Below are positions 35,023 to 44,267 of a stretch of 64,000 nt of DNA, piece by piece. The stretch covers positions 1 through 64,000 of the forward strand of contig CAJKGK010000005.1 in assembly GCA_905199445.1 (NCBI GenBank), in the 5' to 3' direction. Numbering within the stretch: position 1 is the first letter of the stretch; every line of letters starts with the position of its first letter. This DNA comes from an uncultured Lachnospiraceae bacterium (lineage in GTDB: Bacteria; Bacillota; Clostridia; Lachnospirales; Lachnospiraceae). The notes beneath the pieces are model-generated. The model did not search any database and had not been told where the DNA came from. It saw only the letters and a list, made by a program, of their open reading frames with translations. Made by a program: the position numbers and the translations under genes.

Positions 35023-36123
35023 TTAATATTGAATATCAGCCATAACATCCTGAACCTGAAGCTTTTGATCGGTCAGTCCCTGTTCGTACAGCCAGTCAAT
35101 GTTTTCCTGCCATATGTCAGGATCCTGGCTTAAAAATGGGGCATTATCCATTTCCATCAAAGGAATCAGGGTTTCCATACTTTGTTTTTCCACGGTTTCA
35201 GACAGGGGAAAGTTTTCGGTATTTTGGTGTTTCAGAAGAATACTCAGGGCTTCATCCGGGTTGGCTTTCATATCATTAAAGCCTTTTTGGCTGGCGCAAA
35301 GAAAGCCGGACAGCATTTGGGGATCATTGGCAATTGTATCGTCATTGGCAAGGAAGACAAGTTCATAATAGGAAGGAACGCCATAGTCATCCAGGCGGAA
35401 GTAGTTGACGTCAAAACCTTCCTCGATCATCTGGGGAACCTCATGATTGACAAGACAGCCAATGGTTGCATCCACATTTTTAGTCGTCATGGATGACATC
35501 AGATCAAACCCTACGTTGACCAGTTTGCTTTCATCGTAGGTGACCCCGGAATTTTCCATCAGAAACTTGACAAGTGCAATGCTTAAATCTGTGCCGGCAT
35601 AGCCAATGGTTTTGCCTTCCAGATCCTGTGGCGTGGTAATATTTTCTTCAGCCAGGGACAGGATAATATTCAGCGGTTTCTGGCATACAGCACCGATGGA
35701 TTTGACAGGAACCTTCTGATTGGTCCGGGTTGTAATAATATCCTGCTGATAGTAGGCACCGATATCTGCTTTCCCGGCGGCCACAAGGGAGAGGGCATCA
35801 TTTTCATTGGCCGGGAACTGGATGTTTACCTTCAGCCCTTCCTGTTCATAGTAGCCTTTTTCTATAGCGACATACATAAAGGCATGAATGGCATTGGGGT
35901 ACCAGTCCAGTACCACATCAATTTCCTGAAGTTCTCCTGCTTCAGGCGTGCTGTCTGAACTTGAAATACTGGCTGAGTCTGAAATCTTGTCTGTATTTCC
36001 AGTAGGGTCTGAATTTTCGGTATTGGCGGGACTGCCGCTCTGGCAGCCGGCCATTACCGAAGCCATGATCAGTGCTAAGGCCGTACATATCAGTTTTCTA
36101 AATTTAAGTTTTTTCATTTTCAT
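35023..36123 (-). CDS. thiY: Thiamine-precursor ABC transporter binding lipoprotein (ThiY, NMT1/THI5-like)
   Basis: The 366-residue lipoprotein has a signal peptide with lipobox VMAGC (Cys26), a Ser/Asp/Thr tether and an NMT1/THI5-type binding fold opening DWYPNAIHAFMYVAIEKGYY. The Trp-Tyr-Pro-Asn and the GKADIGAYYQQDII strand match ThiY proteins that bind formylaminopyrimidine or HMP. It delivers the ligand to ThiX/ThiZ. AAGGAAAGGAAT precedes ATG 36123. It is the last gene of the riboswitch-controlled operon, 54 nt after thiX. Confidence 0.9.
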   Translation of the reverse strand: MKMKKLKFRKLICTALALIMASVMAGCQSGSPANTENSDPTGNTDKISDSASISSSDSTPEAGELQEIDVVLDWYPNAIHAFMYVAIEKGYYEQEGLKVNIQFPANENDALSLVAAGKADIGAYYQQDIITTRTNQKVPVKSIGAVCQKPLNIILSLAEENITTPQDLEGKTIGYAGTDLSIALVKFLMENSGVTYDESKLVNVGFDLMSSMTTKNVDATIGCLVNHEVPQMIEEGFDVNYFRLDDYGVPSYYELVFLANDDTIANDPQMLSGFLCASQKGFNDMKANPDEALSILLKHQNTENFPLSETVEKQSMETLIPLMEMDNAPFLSQDPDIWQENIDWLYEQGLTDQKLQVQDVMADIQY

Positions 36124-36177
36124 ATTCCTTTCCTTTTTGAACGACGGATTTACAGGTTCGTATTAAAGTCAATCCAT

Positions 36178-36921
36178 TTACAGCTCCCGTCTCCATCGGA
36201 TGCAAATTTTTTCCAGAATGGTGATGATTGCAACAATGGCCATGGCAACGACAGATAAAAGAACGATGGGGGCAAAAACACCGGCTCCATCCAGCTGTGT
36301 CATCATTCTTCGGCTGAAATAGCCAAGTCCGCTTTGCGCGCCCAGCCATTCTCCGATGGCCGCGCCGATGATGCTCAGCGGAATGGCCATTTTAATTGCA
36401 GAAAAAGCAGAAGGGAGTGCGGCCGGTATTTTAAGTTTTATAAAAATATCTTTTTTGGAGGCACCAAAGCTTAAAAGTAATTCTTCCATTTCCCGTTTTG
36501 TGGACTGAAAACCATCATATACAGTGATTGTAATCGGAAAAAATGTAATTAATATTGTTACAAGGACTTTGCTCCAAAGGCTGTAACCAAACCAGAGGAC
36601 AAACAGGGGGGCAATGGCCGTGGTAGGGATGGTCTGAGACGCGATGATCACCGGATATAAAGCCTTGCGTACAATTGGACTTATATCCATAATAACGGCC
36701 AGAAACAGTCCCAGTCCAATGGAAATGACAAGTCCAATGGCGGTAACACTCATTGTTGCCGGAAGGTGAACCGTAAATAATGGTTCACGCAGCTCCCACA
36801 GCTTTTCTACGATCTGTACCGGAGAAGGGAGAATGTAGGCTGCATTCATTTTCATGGCACCCAGCTGCCAGGTCATTAAAAGTATAAAAACAAGAATCAT
36901 TGGAGGAAGGTTTTTTTTCAC
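36178..36921 (-). CDS. thiX: Thiamine-precursor ABC transporter permease (ThiX)
   Basis: The 247-residue permease has six predicted spans and an EAA-type loop (ELLLSFGASKKDIFIKLKIPAALPSAFSAIK) of the BPD_transp_1, SsuC/ThiX kind. The GTG start (36921) overlaps the thiZ stop by 4 nt, with AGGTGA as ribosome site. It forms a homodimeric channel for the ThiY ligand. Confidence 0.9.
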   Translation of the reverse strand: MKKNLPPMILVFILLMTWQLGAMKMNAAYILPSPVQIVEKLWELREPLFTVHLPATMSVTAIGLVISIGLGLFLAVIMDISPIVRKALYPVIIASQTIPTTAIAPLFVLWFGYSLWSKVLVTILITFFPITITVYDGFQSTKREMEELLLSFGASKKDIFIKLKIPAALPSAFSAIKMAIPLSIIGAAIGEWLGAQSGLGYFSRRMMTQLDGAGVFAPIVLLSVVAMAIVAIITILEKICIRWRREL

Positions 36922-37673
36922 AGATTGGTCACCTGCTTTCTAAGCTGCTCAATGAGATATGCTTTTAGCTGTACCATATCCGGATGGGTAAGCATTTCAC
37001 GGTTTCTGGGATAGCCAGCGGGAATTTCAATGACTTCGAGCGTGTGGATGGGCTGCTGGGTGACCACAAGAATTTTGTTGGACAGAAAAATGGCTTCTTC
37101 CACATCATGGGTAATAAAAAGAATGGTACGTCTAAAATGGTTCCATTGTTTCAGCAGCCATTCCTGCATGGACATTCGGGTAAAAGAATCCAGTGCAGAA
37201 AAGGGTTCATCCAGAAGGAGAAGGCTGGCATCGGTGAGCAGTGTTCGGGCAAAGGATACTCTCTGACGCATTCCGCCGGAAAGATCTTTAGGATATTTAT
37301 CCTTGTAGCTTTCCAGCCCGATTTCCCGGAGCATATCCGTGGACTTTTGAATCCTTTCTTCTTTGGATGTGTGATTGAGTTCCATAGGCAGCCATAGATT
37401 TTTTTCAATGGTTCGCCATGGAAAAAGGAGGTCTTTTTGGGGCATGTAACCTGCATAATGTTTTTGTCCCAGGATAGACTGTCCGTCCACATAAATATTT
37501 CCTGAACAGGGTTTTAAAAGTCCGTTGATTAAACGGAAAACCGTACTTTTTCCACAGCCGCTGACACCGATTAATGATACAAACTCCCCCTTGTCTATAT
37601 GAAAAGACAGATCATCAATGATATTAAAGTTTTCGTCATCATATTTAAAGGTGACATGATCAAATTTAAGCAT
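36918..37673 (-). CDS. thiZ: Thiamine-precursor ABC transporter ATPase (ThiZ)
   Basis: The 251-residue ATPase has Walker A GVSGCGKST (about 37-45), Q-loop MPQKDLLFPW, signature LSGGMRQRVSFA, Walker B LLLLDEPFSALD and switch FITHDVEEA. The sequence falls in the nitrate/sulfonate/taurine/ThiZ ATPase group. CCAGGAGGA lies upstream of ATG 37673. It is 13 nt after tenA. Confidence 0.92.
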   Translation of the reverse strand: MLKFDHVTFKYDDENFNIIDDLSFHIDKGEFVSLIGVSGCGKSTVFRLINGLLKPCSGNIYVDGQSILGQKHYAGYMPQKDLLFPWRTIEKNLWLPMELNHTSKEERIQKSTDMLREIGLESYKDKYPKDLSGGMRQRVSFARTLLTDASLLLLDEPFSALDSFTRMSMQEWLLKQWNHFRRTILFITHDVEEAIFLSNKILVVTQQPIHTLEVIEIPAGYPRNREMLTHPDMVQLKAYLIEQLRKQVTNL

Positions 37674-37686
37674 TGCGTCCTCCTGG

Positions 37687-38346
37687 TTAAAGTGTCATAT
37701 TGTAGGCCATATCCCAAAACCAAAGCTCATATCGGCTGCAGCGTACAAATATATCGGTGAGCTGTCGGACCCGGTCAGGTGACAGATTCTGGCCATACCG
37801 GTTGACAAGCTCCAGCGTTTCATCTACAACCTGACCATATTCCATGCCGCTGTAGCAGGCCACCCATTCACCGTAAAGCGGGTGGTCAATGCTGCCGGGA
37901 ACTTTGGCTGCCTGCCTGCCGATTTCCTGATAACTCCAGGCGCAGGAGAGGATGGCAATCAGAATATCCAGGACATCGCCATTTTGCCCAACAGAAAGCA
38001 TATAATTGGTATAAGAGGAATTGATCAGGGAAATCTGGGTGGTGTTGAGCTCATCTTCGGTAATCCCAAGCCGATGCATATAGCTTTCATGGGTTTTCAT
38101 TTCTCCGTTTAAGGTGCTTTCCACCATCGAAGAAAAGGCTCTCATCAGGCTGTGATCTTTAGCCTTGACAACGCCAAGGGCGAAAACACGGGCATATTCA
38201 TACAGGTAAAGATAATCCTGAATCATGTAAAAACGGAATTTTTCCACAGGCAGCTGTCCGGTGGAAAGTTGAGTAATAAAGGGATGTGTACCGTATTGTT
38301 CCCATATATCCTGGACGGCATCATAAAGCATATCTGTCAGTTTCAT
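37687..38346 (-). CDS. tenA: TenA-type aminopyrimidine aminohydrolase (thiaminase II)
   Basis: The 219-residue all-helical protein matches TenA. The active-site Cys lies in LSCAWSYQEIG near residue 134, with conserved Tyr and Glu residues in WVACYSGMEYGQVVDETL (Glu near 205 in FVRCSRYELWFWDMAY). It hydrolyses aminomethyl- or formylaminopyrimidine, recycling HMP from degraded thiamine. AAAGGAGAA precedes the ATG. It is the first gene after the TPP riboswitch and terminator, and transport genes for the same precursor follow. Confidence 0.93.
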   Translation of the reverse strand: MKLTDMLYDAVQDIWEQYGTHPFITQLSTGQLPVEKFRFYMIQDYLYLYEYARVFALGVVKAKDHSLMRAFSSMVESTLNGEMKTHESYMHRLGITEDELNTTQISLINSSYTNYMLSVGQNGDVLDILIAILSCAWSYQEIGRQAAKVPGSIDHPLYGEWVACYSGMEYGQVVDETLELVNRYGQNLSPDRVRQLTDIFVRCSRYELWFWDMAYNMTL

Positions 38347-38413
38347 AAAATTCTCCTTTCAGTTTGTCTGGTTACAGGCATTCTTTTGGTAGACTGAGGG
38401 GATGAACGCACAT

Positions 38414-38443
38414 AAAAAAGAGCCTTCCCATGAAGGAAGGCTC
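38414..38443 (-). terminator. Riboswitch-linked terminator in the thi leader
   Basis: On the minus strand GAGCCTTCC and GGAAGGCTC form a 9-bp stem with a 6-nt loop, followed by TTTTTT. It lies 90 nt downstream of the TPP aptamer and 68 nt before tenA, so it is the expression platform. Confidence 0.9.
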
Positions 38444-38530
38444 CTGGCTGGCTTAAATAGCGGACAAAATATCAAAACCGGATCATATACCGGCCAATAA
38501 AAAACCATAAGTCCACAGTTTATGTATAAC

Positions 38531-38616
38531 CTTGCTTCCCTACGGTGGTACTAACCACATCAAGTTCAAAGGGTCGAGTCTGAAATCTCTCTCAGCCATG
38601 CGGCTCCCCCAGCAGA
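38531..38616 (-). promoter_or_regulatory. TPP (THI-box) riboswitch aptamer
   Basis: Read on the minus strand, the segment has GGGGGAGCC, the conserved CTGAGA (38590-38595), GACCCTTTGAACTTGAT, a GTGG-TTAG-TACCAC hairpin and CGTAGGGAAGCA, which together form the diagnostic THI-box. Thiamine pyrophosphate binding should favour the terminator at 38414-38443 and shut off tenA-thiZXY. Confidence 0.95.
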
Positions 38617-38694
38617 TTCATTATTGATAGTTGCATTATAGATGATTCAGTTGAAAATGTAAAGAAAAAAGTATGAAATGGGTTTACAAAAAAC

Positions 38695-38722
38695 TTGATT
38701 TTTCATCATAATACGGTATAAT
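38695..38722 (+). promoter_or_regulatory. Promoter of the methionine genes
   Basis: TTGATT (38695-38700), a 16-nt spacer and TATAAT (38717-38722), 61 nt before ATG 38784. No S-box (SAM) or B12 riboswitch was recognised in the short leader. Confidence 0.55.
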
Positions 38723-38783
38723 AGCTGAAATAACAACTTCGATGACAGCTGTTAAGACTTTGGGAAAAAGGAATTATTGAAAA

Positions 38784-40640
38784 ATGAATATTAGAGAACA
38801 TTTAAAACGCAATCGTCTGATTATGGATGGTGCTATGGGGACTTATTATGCTGACCGTTATGCCCGCAGAGGAGAACCTTCGGAAATCGGAAATTTTGAT
38901 GCGCCGTTAGCTGTACGGGCGATTCATATGGAATATATTAAGGCAGGCGCGGGCTTAATCAGAACGAATACATTTGCCAGCAATTATGAGTCTCTTAAAC
39001 GCTGCGGCTATGGGGGCGAAAGTCATAATCCCAGAACTGTGGTGGCCAGAAATCTGACGCTGGGTTATAACATTGCCAGAGAGGCCGTGAATGCATCCGG
39101 ACATCCAGTATTTATAGCCGCAGATATCGGACCGATTCCGGAAAATGCATCCACAGAGGAAAAAGCGCTTCTTGATGAATATATTTTCATGGCTCAAACC
39201 TTTATTGGTCTTGGCGCCGGAATTATTATGTTTGAAACTTTTTCCGACTTTAAATATATTATTCCAGTGGCCCAGTATATCAAGGATCACAGCGACATTT
39301 TTGTGATGACCAGCTTTGCGCTGAATAAGTTCGGATTTACTAAATCCGGACTCAGTGCGGCAAAAATTCTGGAAATTGCTGCATCCGAATCTGCCATTGA
39401 TTCGGTTGGATTTAACTGTGGTATCGGTGCGGCGCATATGTTTCAGGTTTTAAAACATCTGGATTTGGGCAACCTGATTGTTACGGCTGCACCTAATGCA
39501 GGGTATCCGGACATGCTTCGGGATCGAAGTGTTTATCGGGAAAATATGGATTACTTCGGAGACCGAATGGGCGAAATCGCAAATCTAGGGGTGAATATTA
39601 CCGGAGGATGCTGTGGTACAACACCGGGCTATATTCGTAAATTGGCGTCCATGGTGGATGTGGTCCAAATACCGGAGCGCAAAATACCGGAGATAAATGA
39701 GCGCAATGGCAGTATGCCTGGTTTTGATGGGTATCCTGTAAAAAATCTGATGGCACAAAAAATGGCCGCAGGACAAAAGGTGATTGTGGTGGAGCTGGAC
39801 CCACCCCATAATGCCAGTGTAGATAAACTTATGGAAGCCGCAGCGCTTTTAAAACAATATCCTGTGGATGGGATTACCCTTTCTGATTCACCTATGGGAA
39901 AAATGAGGGCAGATTCAATGATGACAGGCGCCAGAGTGCAAAATCTTCTGAATATACCGGTCATGCCGCATATTGCCTGCAGAGACAGAAATCAGATCGC
40001 CATGGGCGGTTCTATTTTGGGCGCTTACTTAAGCGGTATCCGCAGTTTACTTGTGGTGACCGGAGATCCGGTGCAGGCCGGTGATCGCCAGGTTGTGTCT
40101 TCAGTTTTTGATTTTAACTCTATCACCTTCATGGAATATCTGAAACAGATGAATGAAACTTATTTTAGTGCTGATCCGCTGATTTACGGAGGTGCTTTGA
40201 ATTATGGAAGGAAGAACCCGGATTATGAAATTGAGCGGATGCGCAGAAAAATAGAGGCCGGTGCGTCCTATTTCCTGACACAGCCGGTCTACTCCAGAGC
40301 AGATATCGATCGGCTGGCCTATATCAAATCTCAGGTGAATACGAAGATCTTTGGTGGCATTATGCCTTTAGTCAGCTACCGCAATGCGATGTTCATGAAA
40401 AATGAAGTGTATGGCATTCAGGTTCCTGATGAGATTATTGAGTGCTATCGCCCGGAAATGACCCGGGAGGAAGGTGAGGCCGCAGGTATCCAAATTGCCT
40501 GTGCACTGATGACCCAGATGGAAGATGTGGTGGATGGATTTTATTTTATGGTGCCTTTCAACAGGGCAGCCATGATCTGCCGAATTATTGAGACCTATCA
40601 ACAGGTGCAGGCAAGAAGGGAAGGTGAAGAAAATGCTTGA
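38784..40640 (+). CDS. Bifunctional homocysteine S-methyltransferase / methylenetetrahydrofolate reductase (YitJ-like)
   Basis: The 618-residue fusion has an N-terminal homocysteine methyltransferase barrel (about 1-290, opening MDGAMGTYYADRYARRG; zinc ligands Cys near 212 and the pair in ITGGCCGTTPGY). The C-terminal MetF barrel (about 320-610) has VVELDPPHNASVDKL, VTGDPVQAGDRQV and FLTQPVYSRADID. It matches Bacillus YitJ. It makes 5-methyl-THF and may methylate homocysteine. AAAAGGAATT precedes the ATG. Its 3' end overlaps metH by 8 nt, so product passes directly to the B12 enzyme. Confidence 0.93.
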   Translation: MNIREHLKRNRLIMDGAMGTYYADRYARRGEPSEIGNFDAPLAVRAIHMEYIKAGAGLIRTNTFASNYESLKRCGYGGESHNPRTVVARNLTLGYNIAREAVNASGHPVFIAADIGPIPENASTEEKALLDEYIFMAQTFIGLGAGIIMFETFSDFKYIIPVAQYIKDHSDIFVMTSFALNKFGFTKSGLSAAKILEIAASESAIDSVGFNCGIGAAHMFQVLKHLDLGNLIVTAAPNAGYPDMLRDRSVYRENMDYFGDRMGEIANLGVNITGGCCGTTPGYIRKLASMVDVVQIPERKIPEINERNGSMPGFDGYPVKNLMAQKMAAGQKVIVVELDPPHNASVDKLMEAAALLKQYPVDGITLSDSPMGKMRADSMMTGARVQNLLNIPVMPHIACRDRNQIAMGGSILGAYLSGIRSLLVVTGDPVQAGDRQVVSSVFDFNSITFMEYLKQMNETYFSADPLIYGGALNYGRKNPDYEIERMRRKIEAGASYFLTQPVYSRADIDRLAYIKSQVNTKIFGGIMPLVSYRNAMFMKNEVYGIQVPDEIIECYRPEMTREEGEAAGIQIACALMTQMEDVVDGFYFMVPFNRAAMICRIIETYQQVQARREGEENA

Positions 40641-43170
40641 TTTTAGAGCAATGGTTTGCAATGGTCCGGTAATTTTAGACGGGGCGACAGGGACAAATCT
40701 TCAGAAGATGGGGATGCCTATGGGGGTATGCCCCGAGGCGTGGATGATTGAAAACAGGGATATTGTGCTTGAACTCCAGAAAGCTTATGTGGCCGCGGGC
40801 AGTGATATTATTTATGCACCGACATTCGCGGCCAGTCGGCTTAAACTTGAAGCGTACCACCTGGAACACAAGGTTGAAGAAATGAATCTTGCTTTGGTTG
40901 AAATTGCCAGGGCGGCTGCGGCTACAAGGCCGGCCGGGGAACATCCGTGTTATATTTTGGGAAATCTGACCATGACCGGAAAGCAGCTGCGTCCCATTGG
41001 TCAGGTGGATTTTGAAACATTGGTGGATTGCTATAAGGAGCAGGCCAGAGCCATTGTTAAGGCCGGTGTGGATGGCTTTGTCATAGAGACAATGATGCAT
41101 ATCGGTGAAGCCAGGGCTGCGCTTTTGGCAGTAAAAGAGGTTTGTGATTTGCCGGTGATGGTGACCATGACTTTTGAGGAAAATGGGCGGACGCTATTTG
41201 GAACTGACGCTGTAACTGCATTAATTACACTTCAGAATATGGGGGCAGATGCCGTCGGCATTAATTGTTCCACCGGTCCGGACAAGCTGCTGCCTTTGGT
41301 CAGAGAAATGAAAAAATATGCCTTTGTTCCCATTGTTGTCAAGCCCAATGCAGGTTTGCCAAAGTTGATTACCGGTGAAACGGTTTTTGATATGGATGCA
41401 GAAACTTTTGCAGACAATATGAAGCAGCTGGTAGAGGCCGGTGCTTCCATTGTCGGTGGCTGCTGCGGCACTACACCTGCCTATATCCGCCTTTTGTCGG
41501 ATCGGCTTCGGGGAATGAAAACGGATCTGTCCATGCCTGCAAAACGGCGAATTCTTACATCAGAGCGCGCTATGGTGGAAATTCCCCTGGACGGTCCGTT
41601 TATAGTTGTCGGTGAGCGGATTAATCCTACAGGCAAAAAGGCGCTTAGAGAGGAACTTAAAGATAACTGTTTTGATATGGTTCAGGAAATGGCTGTTTCT
41701 CAGACTGAAAATCATGCCAGAATTCTGGATATTAATGTAGGTATGAACGGCGTGGACGAACGGCAGTTAATGCTTGATGTAATTGAAAAGGTTACAGAAG
41801 TTGTGGATGCGCCGTTGTGCATTGATTCCAGCAGTGTGGATGTGGTTGAAGCTGCATTGCGACGTTATCACGGGCGGGCACTGGTAAATTCGGTTTCCTG
41901 TGAAGCTGTGAAGCTGGAGCGGCTGCTTCCTGTAGTGAAAAAGTATGGGGCCATGTTTATTATGCTGCCACTGACGGATGCCGGGCTGCCGGAAAGCTTT
42001 CAGGAACGTAAAGCGAATATAGATACCATTTTCCAGGCTGCCGTCAACGTTGGTTTGAATCCGTGGGATATGGTGGCCGACGGACTGGTCGCTACCCTGG
42101 GTGCCAATCCGGCGGCAGGAACCGATACCCTTCAAACCATTCGTTACTGCCATGATCAGCTGGGGATTGCCACGATTTGTGGTTTGTCCAATATTTCTTT
42201 CGGTATGCCGGAGCGTACTTATGTGAATTCTGTTTTTCTTGCGCTGGCCATTGCTTCTGGGCTGACCATGGCTATTGCCAATCCGTCTCAGGATCTTCTG
42301 ATGCGATGTGCCTATGCCGCTGATCTGGTGATGAACAAAAAGGGGGCAGATCTGGTATATATTGATCAGACCATGCGTCTTAATGAGAAAAAACGGATTC
42401 AGGAAATAAACCGTTATGAAGCTCAGCCTGACAAAGGGATGACACTTCTGCCTCAGCCTGTGACGGATATGACATCTAAAGCTGACACAGACGCGGCTGC
42501 CCATGCGGCTGCTTTAGGGCAGACAGAGTGCCCACCCCTTCTTGAGGCTGTGCGCCAGGATGTATTAAAAGGAAAGAAAAAAATGGTGATTGAGCACATA
42601 CAGGCTGCATTGGATGATGGATTTTTAGCCGGAGATATTTTAAATGAGGCCCTGATTCCTGGAATTAATCTGGTGGGAGAGTATTTTAACCAAAAAAAAT
42701 ATTTTTTACCTCAGCTGATGCTTGGCGCGGAAGCGATGCGGCAGGGGGTAGATTTTCTGGAACCCCTGCTTTTAAACAGCAGCGACAGCACAGGCGGCTA
42801 TACCATTGTCATTGCCACTGTGGAGGGAGATATCCATGACATTGGTAAAAATCTGGTGGCCATGATGATGAAAAATTACGGCTTTAATGTGATTGATCTG
42901 GGAAAGGATGTACCTGCTCAAAAGATTGTGGATACGGCCAAAAAAGAGGATGCGGATGTGATTGCATTATCTGCGCTGATGACAACAACCATGCTTCGTA
43001 TGAAGGAAGTCATTTGCCTGGCGCAGGAAGAAAAGCTTCGGGCTAAAATAATTATCGGAGGCGCCGTCATTACTCAGGATTATGCAGATGAAATCGGTGC
43101 AGACGGATATTCGGAGGATGCGGTTGGGGCAGTAGCCCTTGTTAAGCGCCTTATGGGAGAATCTTCTTGA
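40633..43170 (+). CDS. metH: Cobalamin-dependent methionine synthase, short form without activation domain
   Basis: The 845-residue enzyme has a homocysteine barrel (about 1-300; zinc motif VGGCCGTTPAYIR), a pterin-binding methyl-THF domain (about 320-580; GERINPTGKK), a helical cap (about 650-720) and a cobalamin domain with the cobalt ligand in EGDIHDIGKNLV. The chain ends after the B12 domain. The C-terminal SAM-dependent reactivation domain found in the approximately 1200-residue Escherichia coli MetH is absent, so a separate activation protein must act. It overlaps the YitJ-like gene by 8 nt. Confidence 0.95.
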   Translation: MLDFRAMVCNGPVILDGATGTNLQKMGMPMGVCPEAWMIENRDIVLELQKAYVAAGSDIIYAPTFAASRLKLEAYHLEHKVEEMNLALVEIARAAAATRPAGEHPCYILGNLTMTGKQLRPIGQVDFETLVDCYKEQARAIVKAGVDGFVIETMMHIGEARAALLAVKEVCDLPVMVTMTFEENGRTLFGTDAVTALITLQNMGADAVGINCSTGPDKLLPLVREMKKYAFVPIVVKPNAGLPKLITGETVFDMDAETFADNMKQLVEAGASIVGGCCGTTPAYIRLLSDRLRGMKTDLSMPAKRRILTSERAMVEIPLDGPFIVVGERINPTGKKALREELKDNCFDMVQEMAVSQTENHARILDINVGMNGVDERQLMLDVIEKVTEVVDAPLCIDSSSVDVVEAALRRYHGRALVNSVSCEAVKLERLLPVVKKYGAMFIMLPLTDAGLPESFQERKANIDTIFQAAVNVGLNPWDMVADGLVATLGANPAAGTDTLQTIRYCHDQLGIATICGLSNISFGMPERTYVNSVFLALAIASGLTMAIANPSQDLLMRCAYAADLVMNKKGADLVYIDQTMRLNEKKRIQEINRYEAQPDKGMTLLPQPVTDMTSKADTDAAAHAAALGQTECPPLLEAVRQDVLKGKKKMVIEHIQAALDDGFLAGDILNEALIPGINLVGEYFNQKKYFLPQLMLGAEAMRQGVDFLEPLLLNSSDSTGGYTIVIATVEGDIHDIGKNLVAMMMKNYGFNVIDLGKDVPAQKIVDTAKKEDADVIALSALMTTTMLRMKEVICLAQEEKLRAKIIIGGAVITQDYADEIGADGYSEDAVGAVALVKRLMGESS

Positions 43171-43196
43171 CAAATACAGTGAAAAGAACATATACT
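43167..43196 (+). promoter_or_regulatory. Promoter of fabH
   Basis: Consensus TTGACA (43167-43172), an 18-nt spacer and TATACT (43191-43196). The -35 overlaps the metH stop. The -10 lies inside the FabT-type palindrome at 43192-43212, so a bound repressor would block polymerase. Confidence 0.75.
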
Positions 43197-43212
43197 TTGA
43201 ATATCAAAGTAT
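43192..43212. promoter_or_regulatory. FabT-type operator (TTTGA-ATA-TCAAA palindrome)
   Basis: A perfect 21-bp inverted repeat (arms ATACTTTGA and TCAAAGTAT, centre ATA) matches the FabT/MarR-family fatty-acid operator pattern of Firmicutes (TTTGA-N3-TCAAA). It overlaps the -10 of the fabH promoter, which implies repression when long-chain acyl-ACP is plentiful. The regulator gene is not in the window. Confidence 0.75.
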
Positions 43213-43238
43213 TTGTGAAAGGAAATGTATTTAAATAA

Positions 43239-44216
43239 ATGTGGGAAGTAAAACTTATGGGAACCGGCTCCTGTGTGCCGAAGCTGGTTGTCACCAATGA
43301 TGATTTGGCACAGCTGGTAGAGACAAATGATGAATGGATTAAGACCCGGACGGGAATTGCCAGACGCCATATTGCGGTGGATGAAACGCTGACCGGTCTA
43401 TCAAAACAGGCAGGATTACTGGCCCTTGAAGATGCAGGGATCAGGCCGGAGGATCTGGACTTAATTATTGTTGCAACCCTGACCCCAGACCAGCCGCTGC
43501 CCAATGCATCCAGCACGCTGCAAAAGGAACTGGGGGCAGTAAATGCTGTATGCTTTGACTTGTCTGCGGCCTGCTCTGGCTTTTTGTTTGCCCTGAATAC
43601 AGCCTGCATGTATATTCGGAGTAAAGCGGTTCGATATGCACTTGTGGTTGGTGCGGAGATTTTGTCAAAAATTGTGGACTGGGATGACCGTTCAACCTGT
43701 ATTCTTTTTGGTGATGGTGCCGGCGCTGCAGTCCTTGGCCCATCCCATACCCCGGGATTTCTTGGCATGGTTATGGAGAGCGACGGTCAAAAAGGCGATA
43801 CCCTGACCCTGGGAGGACGTGCAATGATCAGTCCCTTTAAAAAAGATGGGGCTACAGATTTTGGGCCAGATTATGTTTATATGGACGGTCAGGCAATTTT
43901 TAAGTTTGCCGTTAAAAAGGTGCCGGAAAGTATAAGAAAGCTTCTGGATCAAACCGGTATAAAGCTGGAGAATGTGGATCACTTTGTCCTGCATCAGGCC
44001 AATAGGCGGATTATCGATGCTGTGGCAAAACGTTTGAAGGTGGATGAAGATAAATTTATTATGAATATGAATGAATACGGAAATACATCTGCTGCAAGTA
44101 TTCCCCTTGCACTGGATGAGCTTAAAAAAAGCGGACGTATCCAAGAAGGTCAGCTTTTACTGATCTGTGGTTTTGGCGGTGGCCTTACATGGGGAAGTGT
44201 GCTGTTTCGGATGTAG
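43239..44216 (+). CDS. fabH: Beta-ketoacyl-ACP synthase III
   Basis: The 325-residue thiolase-fold enzyme has the catalytic triad Cys112 (DLSAACSGF), His in VLHQANRRII (near 250) and Asn in NEYGNTSAASIP (near 280), with the C-terminal glycine motif LLICGFGGGLTWGS. It condenses acetyl-CoA or a branched acyl-CoA with malonyl-ACP to start fatty-acid chains. ATG 43239 keeps the first beta strand (WEVKLMGTGS); a GTG-rich leader with AAAGGA lies farther upstream than usual. It stands apart from other fab genes here, with its own FabT-type control. Confidence 0.93.
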   Translation: MWEVKLMGTGSCVPKLVVTNDDLAQLVETNDEWIKTRTGIARRHIAVDETLTGLSKQAGLLALEDAGIRPEDLDLIIVATLTPDQPLPNASSTLQKELGAVNAVCFDLSAACSGFLFALNTACMYIRSKAVRYALVVGAEILSKIVDWDDRSTCILFGDGAGAAVLGPSHTPGFLGMVMESDGQKGDTLTLGGRAMISPFKKDGATDFGPDYVYMDGQAIFKFAVKKVPESIRKLLDQTGIKLENVDHFVLHQANRRIIDAVAKRLKVDEDKFIMNMNEYGNTSAASIPLALDELKKSGRIQEGQLLLICGFGGGLTWGSVLFRM

Positions 44217-44267
44217 AAAATCAGGCATCGAAATGCCGAAAATGAAACACTGGAAGGATGGATCGTT

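Noticed and set aside
38641..38783. SAM or cobalamin riboswitch before the methionine genes
   Set aside because: The leader is too short and lacks the conserved core motifs of either class.
43257..43262. Internal ATG as the fabH start
   Set aside because: It would remove the first beta strand before the GTGS motif that the family needs.
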